From: Arthrobacter sp. 24S4-2 | GTDB taxonomy: Bacteria; Actinomycetota; Actinomycetes; Actinomycetales; Micrococcaceae | NCBI RefSeq assembly: GCF_005280255.1 | Contig: NZ_CP040018.1 | Location: 5,499,754 to 5,563,753, forward strand | DNA: 64,000 nucleotides | Direction: 5' to 3' | In this document: in pieces, positions 47,498 to 57,046 of the stretch | Layout of the letters: each line of letters opens with the position of its first letter | How positions within the stretch are numbered: the stretch's first letter is position 1 | Made by a program: the position numbers and the translations under genes | The notes under the pieces: generated by a model | Told to the model about the DNA's origin: nothing | Seen by the model: only the letters and a program-made list of their open reading frames with translations | Database searches by the model: none

Positions 47498-49135
47498 GTG
47501 TCCCACCCGATCGATGTTGGATCAGTGCTCGGCGGCCGCTACAAGGTCACCGCCACCGTATTGACCTCACACGACCATGATCTGGTGCTGGATGGCGTTG
47601 ACCAGGTCCTCAACCGCCCGGTGAGCATCCTCGTGGCCGGCCCCGACAACGCAGAACAGGTAGCCCAAAGCGCGCGCGAGGTTGCCACCGGAGAGCGGCC
47701 CGGGAATGTGCAGATCCTGGATCTCGGCGTCAGCGATTCCACCACCTACCTGATTACCAACCACACATCCGCGGCCGACCTCCTTGACCTTGTGGTTGCC
47801 TCCAACCCGCCCTACGTAGAGCCGTTCTTCACGGACACCCTGGGCAGCGAGATTTTCGGCCAGGCCCGGTCCCACGAGCCTGAGACCTATGACGGCCTGT
47901 ACGACGAAGAAGAGGTCGACGCCGGTTACATCAACTACGGCAACAACCAGTCGGCCGGGCAGAACCGCAGGCAGGCTTCACCGCCGGTAGTTCCACCCGT
48001 GGTTCCTGCGCGCGACGCACCGGTGCGCCCGTCGTCCGCGCCGTCGGTTGGCACTGCTAGGTCCGGAGCCGCGGCCGCTGGGGCAGCCGGGGCTGCGGGG
48101 GTGGCTGCCGGAGCAGCGGCCGCCAAGGCCGACAGTGGGCCCTCCACCGCACCGCAGGCCACAACACCGCAGGCAAGCGCACCGCAGGCCACGGCACCGC
48201 AGCAGGCCGTTCCGCTGCCCAGCGGCCAGGGAAAAACGGAGCAGCGCGCCGCCGTCGAGCCTCACGGCGGCGAGCGGAACACCGAGTCCCACAGTGGGGC
48301 CTGGGCTCCGGAGGCTCCAAAAGTGTCCCTGTGGGCTGAGGATGACTATGACTACCCGGACGAGGAGGCACCCTCCACCGGTCCCGCACGGACGGCCCGC
48401 GAACGGATGGCGGGCACCTTCCCGGCTTTCGCCCGGAACAGCCGTGACGACGAAACGGACGAGTACTACGACGACGAACCCCCGGAGCGGGAGCCCCGGT
48501 CCATGCGTTGGCTGGTCGGAGGCATTCTTGCCGCCGTGCTGGTGGTGGGCCTCATCTTCGCCGTCTCCAACCTGGGAAGCCTGTTCAAGAGCGAGCCCCA
48601 GAGCAACCAAGCTCCCGGCACCAGCAGCGCCTCCCAGCCCCAGGCAACAGGGACGGCTACACCGAGCCCGAGTTCGGCCCCCGCCGCGGGCCCGCCGGCC
48701 ATCGAGGGCGTTACCCGCCTGGGCAACTTCGATTTTGCCGCAACGTACGATGGCGATCTTTCAAAGACGTTCGACGGCAACGGTGCAAGCTACTGGTCGG
48801 ACATGGAGTTTGCCACGGACAACTGGGGCGGCCTGGCTCCGGACGTCCCGCTTGTGGTCAAGCTGAAGAGTCCCTCGAAGGTCTCTTCCATCACGCTCAG
48901 CCAGTTGGGCGGCTCCGGCGGCAGCATCAGCGTTTTCACCAACGACCGTCCATCAATGGATGGCGCCAAGCAGGTCGGAACCAACAGCTTCACCTCCCCG
49001 GACCTCACCATGCCGCTACCTGAGCCCGTGACGGCTCAGTACGTGATTGTCTCCATCAAGAACCTTCCCAAGCTGGCAGCTCCGAAGACCCGCTTCGGTT
49101 ACGGTCTCCGTCTCGCCGAGGTCAAGGTTCAGTAG
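47498..49135 (+). CDS. Pseudokinase-like membrane protein (MurJ partner)
   Basis: Membrane-anchored protein of 545 residues. The first 120 residues follow a protein-kinase fold start (GSVLGGRYKVTATVLTSHDHDLVLDGVDQ), but it lacks the kinase VAIK lysine and HRD catalytic loop, so it is a pseudokinase. A long low-complexity Ala/Pro/Gln linker (about 150-260) leads to a single membrane helix near residue 345-365. An extracellular galactose-binding/discoidin-like domain follows (about 405-545). In Mycobacterium the same parts are fused to MurJ and bind the FHA protein FhaA when phosphorylated by PknB. Split genes like this are seen in other actinobacteria. GTG 47498 has AGGAGG eight bases upstream. 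Confidence 0.8.
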   Translation: MSHPIDVGSVLGGRYKVTATVLTSHDHDLVLDGVDQVLNRPVSILVAGPDNAEQVAQSAREVATGERPGNVQILDLGVSDSTTYLITNHTSAADLLDLVVASNPPYVEPFFTDTLGSEIFGQARSHEPETYDGLYDEEEVDAGYINYGNNQSAGQNRRQASPPVVPPVVPARDAPVRPSSAPSVGTARSGAAAAGAAGAAGVAAGAAAAKADSGPSTAPQATTPQASAPQATAPQQAVPLPSGQGKTEQRAAVEPHGGERNTESHSGAWAPEAPKVSLWAEDDYDYPDEEAPSTGPARTARERMAGTFPAFARNSRDDETDEYYDDEPPEREPRSMRWLVGGILAAVLVVGLIFAVSNLGSLFKSEPQSNQAPGTSSASQPQATGTATPSPSSAPAAGPPAIEGVTRLGNFDFAATYDGDLSKTFDGNGASYWSDMEFATDNWGGLAPDVPLVVKLKSPSKVSSITLSQLGGSGGSISVFTNDRPSMDGAKQVGTNSFTSPDLTMPLPEPVTAQYVIVSIKNLPKLAAPKTRFGYGLRLAEVKVQ

Positions 49136-49240
49136 CGCGCGCAGCCCATTAGCGTAGCCCGGAGTCCAGTAACACGGCGACTCTCCGAGCATCAAGACGG
49201 TACCCTGAGTGGTGGCGTCTTGTTGTGCTATCCCATCCCC

Positions 49241-49266
49241 GGAATATTCAGCACAAACAAAGAGTT
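49241..49266 (+). promoter_or_regulatory. SigH/SigR-type promoter of trxBA
   Basis: GGAAT (49241-49245) and GTT (49264-49266) are separated by exactly 18 bases. This is the consensus of promoters read by actinobacterial oxidative-stress sigma factors SigR/SigH (GGAAT-N18/19-GTT). It lies 60 bp upstream of the trxB start. trxBA is a classic SigR target. Confidence 0.75.
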
Positions 49267-49326
49267 GTGCCATGTGGCCGGCCAGCAAAGGCAGGCGCAT
49301 CGACAAAGGAAGAGGTTCACCGTTCA

Positions 49327-50283
49327 GTGAGCAACGCAGAAAACACCGCGTCCCAGGTACGTGATGTCATCATCGTCGGCTCCGGCCCTGCAGGCTACAC
49401 CGCTGCAGTCTATACGGCACGAGCCAACCTGAAGCCGCTGCTCCTTGCCGGTTCCGTCACCGCCGGTGGGGAACTGATGAACACCACCGATGTGGAAAAC
49501 TACCCCGGATTCCCCGAAGGCATCATGGGACCGGACCTCATGGAAAACTTCGAAAAGCAGGCCGCACGATTCGGCACGGAGATCCAGTTCGAGGACGTCA
49601 CAGCCCTGGACCTCGACGGCGACATCAAGACGGTCACCATCGCAACGGGGGAGACGTTTCAGGCGCGCTCCATCATCCTGTCCACCGGTTCGGCCTACCG
49701 CGAGCTCGGTCTTCCGAACGAGAAGCGCCTGTCAGGCCACGGCGTGAGCTGGTGCGCAACCTGCGACGGTTTCTTTTTCAAGGACCAGGACATTGCCGTT
49801 ATCGGCGGTGGCGACTCGGCCATGGAGGAGGCACTGTTCCTCACCAAGTTCGCTAAGACAGTAACCGTTGTACACCGCCGGGATACCCTCAAGGCGTCCA
49901 AGATCATGGGTGACCGCGCCCAGGCGCACGAGAAGATCAATTTCGTCTGGAACACGGCCGTCGAAGATGTTCTTGGCGGAGACAAAGTCACCGGGCTGAA
50001 GCTGAAGAATCTCGTGGACGGCACCGAGTCCGAGCTCGCCGTCACGGGCGTGTTCGTGGCCATCGGTAACGATCCACGAACTGACCTCATCAAGGACAAG
50101 CTGGACCTTACGGCAGAGGGAACCATCGCCGTCGAGGGCCGCAGTTCCAGGACCAGTGCCAGGGGCGTCTTCGCCGCGGGCGACGTCGTGGATCCCACGT
50201 ACCGCCAGGCGATCACCGCCTCCGGTTCGGGCTGTGTTGCAGCCATCGATGTAGAGCACTACCTCGCAGACTTCCACGCCTAA
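49327..50283 (+). CDS. trxB: Thioredoxin reductase
   Basis: Flavoenzyme of 318 residues that reduces thioredoxin with NADPH. GSGPAGYTAAVYTARA is the FAD loop and WCATCDG holds the redox-active CATC pair. GGGDSAMEEALFLTKFA is the NADPH loop, and ARGVFAAGDVVDPTYRQAITASGSG is the closing FAD motif. The usual low-molecular-mass bacterial type. GTG 49327 is preferred; an in-frame ATG at 49225 would cover the SigH-type promoter and adds residues unlike the family. It forms an operon with trxA 37 bp downstream. The promoter points to control by thiol oxidative stress. Confidence 0.93.
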   Translation: MSNAENTASQVRDVIIVGSGPAGYTAAVYTARANLKPLLLAGSVTAGGELMNTTDVENYPGFPEGIMGPDLMENFEKQAARFGTEIQFEDVTALDLDGDIKTVTIATGETFQARSIILSTGSAYRELGLPNEKRLSGHGVSWCATCDGFFFKDQDIAVIGGGDSAMEEALFLTKFAKTVTVVHRRDTLKASKIMGDRAQAHEKINFVWNTAVEDVLGGDKVTGLKLKNLVDGTESELAVTGVFVAIGNDPRTDLIKDKLDLTAEGTIAVEGRSSRTSARGVFAAGDVVDPTYRQAITASGSGCVAAIDVEHYLADFHA

Positions 50284-50320
50284 TCAGCGCACTATTGATC
50301 CGAAGGGAAACATCAAGGTA

Positions 50321-50647
50321 ATGAGCAACGCAAAAGACGTAACGGACGCAAGTTTCAGCACGGATGTACTGTCGGCCGACAAGCCGGTCATCGTGGACTT
50401 CTGGGCCGAATGGTGCGGTCCCTGCCGCAAGCTCGGTCCTATTCTGGACGAGATCTCGGTTGAGTACAGTGAGAAGGTGAATGTGGTCAAGGTGAACGTT
50501 GACGACAACCCCGCCATCGCAGCCGAGTACGGCATCACGTCCATTCCTGCCGTATACCTCTTCCAGGGTGGCGAGGTGAAGAGCACCGTCATCGGCGCCA
50601 AGCCGAAGCAGTTCTTCGAGAAGGAATTCGCTGACGTCCTGTCCTAG
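50321..50647 (+). CDS. trxA: Thioredoxin
   Basis: Disulfide reductase of 108 residues. The active site FWAEWCGPCRKLGP is intact, with the WCGPC pair, the buried Asp in VIVDFWAEWC, and the cis-Pro in GITSIPAVYLF. The thioredoxin fold spans the whole protein. It accepts electrons from trxB and serves ribonucleotide reductase, peroxiredoxins and others. It is cotranscribed with trxB and ends before a strong terminator-type hairpin at 50732. No gene follows for 7 kb. Confidence 0.95.
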   Translation: MSNAKDVTDASFSTDVLSADKPVIVDFWAEWCGPCRKLGPILDEISVEYSEKVNVVKVNVDDNPAIAAEYGITSIPAVYLFQGGEVKSTVIGAKPKQFFEKEFADVLS

Positions 50648-50731
50648 CATTCGACCGGCCTGGGGCGGACTTCCCGACTCGAGTGAGTTTTGAACTACGC
50701 TTGCTGAACTAATGCGGGCGTCTTCGCAAGG

Positions 50732-50775
50732 AGCGGTGGCCATCACTTACTCAAGTGGTGGCCACCGCTTTCTTG
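50732..50775 (+). terminator. trxBA intrinsic terminator
   Basis: Arms AGCGGTGGCCATCACT (50732-50747) and AGTGGTGGCCACCGCT (50754-50769) pair along 16 bp with one G-U, across a 6-base loop, and TTTCTTG follows. A strong Rho-independent terminator after trxA. Confidence 0.88.
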
Positions 50776-51330
50776 TCGCCGCACCGGACTATCCCGACGC
50801 TCGTCTTACCCGCACCGATTGTTGTGTCCGGAGTTCTTGTTGTGTCCGCAGCTTTGCGGTGGAGCCGACCCGTGTCTGTTGGCCGTGGTCGTTCCTCGGC
50901 GCCGCTGGATCTGCAGCTGCAGAACCCTCCCGGGGGAGGGTCGGGGTTTTGATGTGGCGTTCCATTGTCAGCGATACGTCATAATGCCGAGATAGCGGCA
51001 TCACAGCTCGATCGTGATGCATCCCCAACCGTTATTAGTTGTTCACCGTTCTAGCCTTCCGCAGGAGCCGCTGAGAAGAAGCAGCTGTCTGGCCCTTACC
51101 AGGAGTAGGGCTACATCGGCCAAAATCGCGATGCTAGTCCCTTTCTGATTTTGGGCAGTCCGTCGGCACTGGTTCACCGGAGTTGAATCCCGTCGCACCT
51201 TGTCCCGACCGGAGACGCATTTCGCCTGGCTCCTTAGGGTCTGGACGCTCGGGAGTGGCCTGCTGCTAAAACCGAGTGGGCGCAATCGAACGCATCACCT
51301 GCCTGCCGCTATCCTTCATTTTCCTACGGA

Positions 51331-51346
51331 TGTTTCACGTGAAACA
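51331..51346. promoter_or_regulatory. parS site 1
   Basis: TGTTTCACGTGAAACA is a perfect 16-bp palindrome identical to the universal bacterial parS consensus bound by ParB. Confidence 0.93.
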
Positions 51347-51524
51347 CATACGGCTGTTGCTGCGATCGACAAGCGAAACGCTATTTGCGTTCCTATCTCG
51401 CACAACCACCGCTCTCCGCCGCCACGTGTGCCTATTGCACCACGTGCCCCGCCTCACCTCGCGGAGTGCAGGCAAGGACAAACTTCCCGGAACTCGCTCA
51501 CCGTCAGACGAGCGAACAGGCGCC

Positions 51525-51540
51525 TGTTTCACGTGAAACC
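51525..51540. promoter_or_regulatory. parS site 2
   Basis: TGTTTCACGTGAAACC matches parS with one outer-base change; the 14-base core is perfect. Only 194 bp from site 1. Confidence 0.9.
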
Positions 51541-52464
51541 GTAGCGACAACCGGCCATCCTTTCGCGAACGACCTCTTGGCATACCAGCCAGGCGGGACT
51601 GCAACTTCCGACTACCATTCCGGCGGGAAGTGCTGGGCACTGTGCCTAACTGATCGACAGTCCGGCTCGTCAGGGACGTTGCTCTATGCCGTCTGCACAG
51701 AGGAGTGCTCACGCCTCACTCCAAAAGTGAGCCCGGCCCGTCGGGTACTCCCGTGAGCCCGGTAGAAAATGGTCACTGTCGCCCCTTTCATGTCAGCACA
51801 ACGAACCATGCCGCAGACCAGCGCGGACCGGAGCCTGGGAGGCGCCGATCGGCGCTGGAGTGAGGCCTGTCAGCAGGCCTGCCGCGGACCGATTTGACCG
51901 CTGTGGGGTTGCGCAAGGAATACAGACTGCAACCCGACGCATCCACTGGCAGTATCCACGGCCGCCTGGGCCGCCGATGATGACCGGCCAGGTGCAGATC
52001 CGGTGCCGATTCAGCCGGGTGCAGGAACCACCTACAGCCCGGTTTGCTCCGGTAACATCCGCAAATCCATGTCATCAGCCCCGGAAACCGCGACGTACTC
52101 CCGCTATCGAAGTCAGGCCCAGATGTCGCTGCAGCGAAATCCTGTAGCATCAACCAGCACACGGCCACACCAGCCCAAAACCCAACCAGATTCATCAGAC
52201 TGCCGGCTAAGCCGTCCGCTGCCTTCGTGGCTCCTCGGAGCCAGCCTCATCACTGCAGTCGCGCCGGGTCTCAGTGCACGGCATCAGCGCGGACACGGAC
52301 ATTACGGCGGAATCCAATACTGCACAGTTGGCTCCTCGAGTGAGGCCTCAGCCCAGGCAACAGCCGGGTGGATGCTAGTCGTCACAACCCAGATGGCAGC
52401 CCCGTTGAAGCTGCCCTGCTGGCGCTGCACACTAATGTTCGGACCAAACCAAAAGTTCGCCGCC

Positions 52465-52480
52465 TGTTTCACGTGAAACA
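52465..52480. promoter_or_regulatory. parS site 3
   Basis: TGTTTCACGTGAAACA, perfect parS consensus, in the gene-free island. Confidence 0.93.
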
Positions 52481-53050
52481 TCTGGGGCCATCCCCAGGCC
52501 TCGAGTTCAAACCGACTGTCCGTTTACTAAGCAGCCATCGCGCCAATGGGATACTGCGATCGAGCTCTCATCCACGCGGAGGTCAAATCAACCCATAGGA
52601 GGCGGCATCGCCCCAATCGCGATGCCCGAAACCCCGGCCTCGACCCCAAAGGCATCTGCTGCAAGGGACCTCCCGGAAACCGTACCCGTACCCGGGGGAC
52701 CGTCCGTACTCCTAACCTCGAATCCCTGACCCACTTGGTCCTCAACAGCACAGAACCAGAGAGCCGGCGGACGACTACAAGGCACCAGCCTGTTTGTGAA
52801 TTTCGATCCATTCCCTGGCGATGCCAGTCCCCGTTCCCCTCCAAGGGTCGCCCCTCCTAGCCATCGGAAACCCTCTGACCAACGCCGTTGACCGGTGCCG
52901 CAATGAGTCAACAATTCAAGCATGCTCGTGGCAGCTAGCCGCACGAAGGTCCAAGGAGCACGACAAAGTGGCTGCAGGTGGCCCAGCCAGCAGCATTGGA
53001 ACAACCGAACCTTTAGCTTCCGAAGGGCTTGGGTGGCCACACCCAAGTCA

Positions 53051-53066
53051 TGTTTCACGTGAAACA
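53051..53066. promoter_or_regulatory. parS site 4
   Basis: TGTTTCACGTGAAACA, perfect parS consensus; flanks also pair (CATG at both ends), extending the palindrome. Confidence 0.93.
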
Positions 53067-53769
53067 TGGAACTCAATCAGCCACTTGGAAACCAAATCCG
53101 CTTGCGCAGACTCCTCGGCAGGACAATAGAACCAGAGCCCGGAGCCACGGAATATATATCCCACAGGGCACAGGGCGCTGGACCACCGCGCGCGAACGCA
53201 ATCGCAAAGCCCATGGGAGGCCTTCGGCGCATCATTCCAACCGCACCACCACGGACTTCCGAGACACAGCGGGAAATTGCAAGGATCTCGAATTCGAAGC
53301 AGCTCTGCGGAACAAATGGCAAACAGGCTCGGCCTTCCCGTCAGGGACCTGCACCCTTGCCGCATGCACGGAGTACAACCGCAAGTTACAGGCGGCATGG
53401 AACCAGGCAGGACGCAACAGCCCACACCCAAACCCGCCACGTAAACGACCAAAGCCCCACACCACCACGGAAGGCCCAGCCCGATTCCGACACCCAGCGA
53501 AGAACTACAGCGGCCAGCAAGGACCCGACTAGGCGAATGCCACAAGTCACGTTCCGGCAAAAGCGAACTATCCAAGACGCGGTGAACCATCAGCCAATTG
53601 GGGAACCCCTCCAAGTCGGCCTTCCCGATGGCCTTGTAAGTGACGGGGGCGGCTTGCGATGTCCTGGGTGGGGACCGGCTCCTCAGAGAGATCAGGCGTA
53701 TTTTCAAGACCTTGGCAGGTTCACGCTCCCTTGTGCATGGCAGTCCCTAACGTCTGACACGACCGCACA

Positions 53770-53809
53770 TTCCTTGCGGCAGCACCATGTTCCTTGCGGC
53801 AGCACCATG
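53770..53809 (+). repeat. Tandem 20-bp repeat, two copies
   Basis: The unit TTCCTTGCGGCAGCACCATG occurs twice with no spacer (53770-53789, 53790-53809). Perfect copies imply a recent duplication. Non-coding context. Confidence 0.85.
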
Positions 53810-54589
53810 CCCGGGGGAGACCCGACCGCACATCCCGCGTCCTCCTAGCCGCTCTCCATGGTAGGCTCCTACTGCTCCGGACCCGGATGTCGGGCGAGGT
53901 TCCACGTAGCGCGGTGCATAGCCAGCAGGCTGTCCCAAGGCCTTGGACGCCGTGTCGTCGCGGCTGCGCCGTTCCACACGCAACGTTCCTGTCAAGCATG
54001 CTGCATCCCCGTGGAGGCTTCCGCGTATCTCCAAGGGCTGGAAGAGCTAACCCGTTACGTCGAATTGGCGCCTGCCGACATCAGCGGTAGTCCGGCGAGC
54101 TGAGCCCGGTCCCGCCGTCGCGGCCACGGCTGCCCGCACCAACAGCAACTGCCGCAACGCCACCCAAGTTGCCGATCATGTTCTAACGACCGGGCTGACG
54201 AGAGTCCATTAGTCCTCGGGCCAAAACGGAGACTAGGCTTCCGCATGGGTCGGTCTCCGGCGGATGCGCCGGCCCGTACGCGGTCCGTCGTGCCGGCCCA
54301 GGGCGCGACCGTTTGGTGTCTCCCACTTCCCAACCGCATAGTCGCTCGTCCGTCCGACGAGTTGCGGTCGATTGCCTAAAGATGAGGGACCTTGCAGGGT
54401 ATCCTTGCCCATCTCGCCTGGTGATGTCGCGGCACGCTCAACCATCGCGAGGACGAGCGCCGAGGCTGCCGGCACGTGTCCGTTGACATGTCCAGGCTGT
54501 CAATCTGCACCGACGATAGCCCCATCCGAGGCGGGCCTGAACGCAGAAAGTTTTGGAATCTGGCGGTGGATTCGTGGTGAGTTTGGCAC

Positions 54590-55012
54590 TTATCCCCAGT
54601 ACCTCTGTCAATTCTCCACAGATGTTATCCACATGCTTATCCACACCCATGTCCGTGCAGTGGGGATTGTGATTCCGGACATATCCACAGCCGACATTCC
54701 ATCCGTCACCAATGTGGCGCAGGTCACGAGATGTGCTCTCTGTGGAGCGAGCTGGTTGCACGTTTGCTGCTGGGCTGATTTGCCAACAAAACGGTCAGAT
54801 TCCTTGATAACTCGTTGTTTTCAATGAAATTTTGGATCCAACAGCGAGCGTTGGGATGTTTCACGTGAAACGGGACAGGTTTACGGCCCGTACTCCAATC
54901 CGAATGCTGGGTTGCCACTGAAGTCCGCGCGTTCAGCCAATCAGATCCCACTGCTCTATCCACAAAGTTATCCACAGCGATATCCACTGGTTTATGCACC
55001 GGGTTATGCACC
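54590..55012 (+). promoter_or_regulatory. DnaA-box cluster flanking a parS
   Basis: Three perfect TTATCCACA boxes lie at 54625-54633, 54637-54645 and 54968-54976. One-mismatch copies lie at 54590 (TTATCCCCA), 54612 (TTCTCCACA), 54681 (ATATCCACA) and 54956 (CTATCCACA). TTATGCACC occurs at 54992 and 55004. All point the same way. The two groups flank an AT-rich stretch (about 54781-54850) and parS site 5 (54857-54872). The density is far above chance and resembles origin or DnaA-titration sequence, yet it lies 9 kb from dnaA. Confidence 0.75.
54857..54872. promoter_or_regulatory. parS site 5
   Basis: TGTTTCACGTGAAACG, perfect core with one outer-base change, placed between the two groups of DnaA boxes. 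Confidence 0.9.
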
Positions 55013-55343
55013 GTGGGTCGGAGAAGATGAGCAGACGCTGGTTCTCGCCTGAGGCGCAAAGAGGCCAACCAGGAGCCTTGCACCATGCCCTCGGCTTGCC
55101 CCAGCATCGACCCAAGGAAGCGCATTCGTTCAGCGGAAAATCCAGTTGGCTAATCCACTGACCTTGTCCCCAGTCTGAATTCGTCAGCCGCGGAGGCTAA
55201 ACCCGGTCCACCTTTACGGGATCTATCTCCTCACCCAGGCCCAGGTACCCACGCATGGGGCCCCGAAAACATACATCACGTATCGGGGACTGACGATATT
55301 CACGGCCAAGATTGACCAAGAGCATCACTCGGAGATGACCGTA

Positions 55344-55379
55344 CTTTTTCAGAGCAGTGACCTTTTTCAGAGCAGTGAC
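55344..55379 (+). repeat. Tandem 18-bp repeat, two copies
   Basis: The unit CTTTTTCAGAGCAGTGAC is repeated twice head to tail (55344-55361 and 55362-55379) without change. Non-coding context. Confidence 0.85.
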
Positions 55380-55768
55380 GCGGAGGACATCCAAGTTCCG
55401 GCAGGGAAGCGCGCCCAACGGAAGTGTAGGATCGCGGGGGGAGCGTCGGCACACCGGGCAGGGCTCTCAGTCCGAGCCGCAAATCGGGCGGACTGCGCCA
55501 AGACATGTACATGTTCGCCGCTTATCCAACCATCCCCGTGGGTAGGGTCGCATACGTCCAGCTCGACTCCAGTACATACTGCACGTACTTCCAGTGGGCA
55601 CACTTACACGACCTACCCTGGTCGGCGGGACATCACGAGTGGTTTGAAAGCTCCAGTGAACGTCGTGAACTGTGGCTTTGCCCGGAGGACCACGATTCAC
55701 GCCAAGAGTATTCTCGGGCTCTCCGGGCCAGCTGCGTTAGATTGAGCGTCGCTGGCATAGGATCAGCT

Positions 55769-55813
55769 GTCGCTACTACGGACCTAGCTACTACGGACGT
55801 CGCTACTACATTG
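55769..55813 (+). repeat. Tandem 15-bp repeat, about three copies
   Basis: Units of the form (GT/CT)(C/A)GCTACTACGGAC begin at 55769 and 55784, with a third, partly diverged copy at 55799. Periodicity is exactly 15 bp. Non-coding context. Confidence 0.8.
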
Positions 55814-56313
55814 GTCTAATCCGTCGGCACATACCACCAACAAGGGGATAGCTATGGACCAGGCTCGACGCAACGAACAGAACCACTTTCGGCACCTCAG
55901 TAGTCGGGGAACACACTAACGTCCATCGAAGACTCACTGCAGTCACCCATCCGATCCCGGCGCAATCGCGAGTGCCCTCGGTCGGCCCGAAATGGAAGCC
56001 TACTGAAGCAACTGGATTTCCGCAGTAGCTATTGCTCGCCGCCGCAAAGTCCGGAGCAAGAACCCGTCAGTCGATCATTCCGCCGGCGGCTGATCCCTGC
56101 TTCCAGAATGGCCAGACATCTGCGGGGGACTCTCCGAACAGTCAGCCTGTTGGTCGCTGTAATCTGGCTTCGGCCGTGCAGCTGCGAATACCAATGTGCC
56201 GCGAAACTTGGGACCGCCATAGTGGACGGCTTTCCGTCCTCGCCGCACCTCGGCTCCGGCAGAATAAATATGATGACTGCTGCGGCGGCGTACGGCCTGA
56301 CCTAACGGACTAC

Positions 56314-56329
56314 TGTTTCACGTGAAACA
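56314..56329. promoter_or_regulatory. parS site 6
   Basis: TGTTTCACGTGAAACA, perfect parS consensus. Confidence 0.93.
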
Positions 56330-57030
56330 CGGCACCACGCAGTGGGGCCGGGTCTTCTCAGCCGACGGAATGCGTATGTAGACGCACCCACGTGCGAGTG
56401 TCAAAAGGAGCCCCAGGGTTTCCCGTCCCGACTGAACTGGAGATGGGGGACCGACACTCTGATCCCCGAGCCCGTATGGGCCCAAATCAGGATAGAGCGG
56501 AGCTCCTGGTCGATGTCCATACAACGAGTCCATAAGGTGTCGGTGCCGTCCAGGGGACCCACCGAACGGAATGGGGAAACGATCAAACACGGAAGATGGA
56601 AGCGCAGCCCGGGAGTACGCCAGGACAAGGACATCGCAATCGACTCTGTTCGGTGCTGCCCTCGTCCAGTGTCCTTCCCTGTGTTCCTGTCCCTGTGGCC
56701 GAACTCGCCGGTGTCTTCCCCGGTGGCCGAACCGGACGAATGCGCCTTAACACCAACCACATCCATTACGCGGTAACCCCAGTACCCATTAGCGGCGGTC
56801 TGGCACCGCATAATCCGCCCTTTCAGGGGTGCCTGCTCGACTGCAACAGCGACCTCTGCACACTTCGCCCTGGGGTCTTTGACTCCCAATACCATCGCGC
56901 CTTGCACCATCACCCCTTCTGCCTGTCCACAACACGAACGATGAATTCCAGCCATGTTGTTCAAGAGGCCAACAGGCCGCGGTAATCAAACCAGGGGCGG
57001 CTATAGCCACATACGCTCGAGCACCGCATA

Positions 57031-57046
57031 TGTTTCACGTGAAACC
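57031..57046. promoter_or_regulatory. parS site 7
   Basis: TGTTTCACGTGAAACC, perfect 14-base core. Confidence 0.9.

Noticed and set aside
53048..53707. 219-codon frame on the opposite strand of the island
   Set aside because: Overlaps the previous frame, Trp/Cys/Gly-rich with no known motif, and its first codons translate a parS site.
53066..53848. Longest open frame in the island, 260 codons on the + strand
   Set aside because: Flat third-position base use, no ribosome site, no domain, and a composition rich in Arg, Pro, Thr and His that is typical of random GC-rich frames.
54372..54827. 151-codon frame across the DnaA-box cluster
   Set aside because: Its residues come from box repeats and the frame shows no coding bias.
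54590..55012. Calling the DnaA-box cluster the main oriC
   Set aside because: dnaA-proximal boxes exist at 63.8-63.9 kb and the dnaA-dnaN gap, the usual actinobacterial origin, is outside the window. Recorded as a second DnaA-binding cluster instead.
55769..55813. 15-bp tandem repeat as a CRISPR
   Set aside because: Units are directly adjacent with no spacers, and no cas genes are present.
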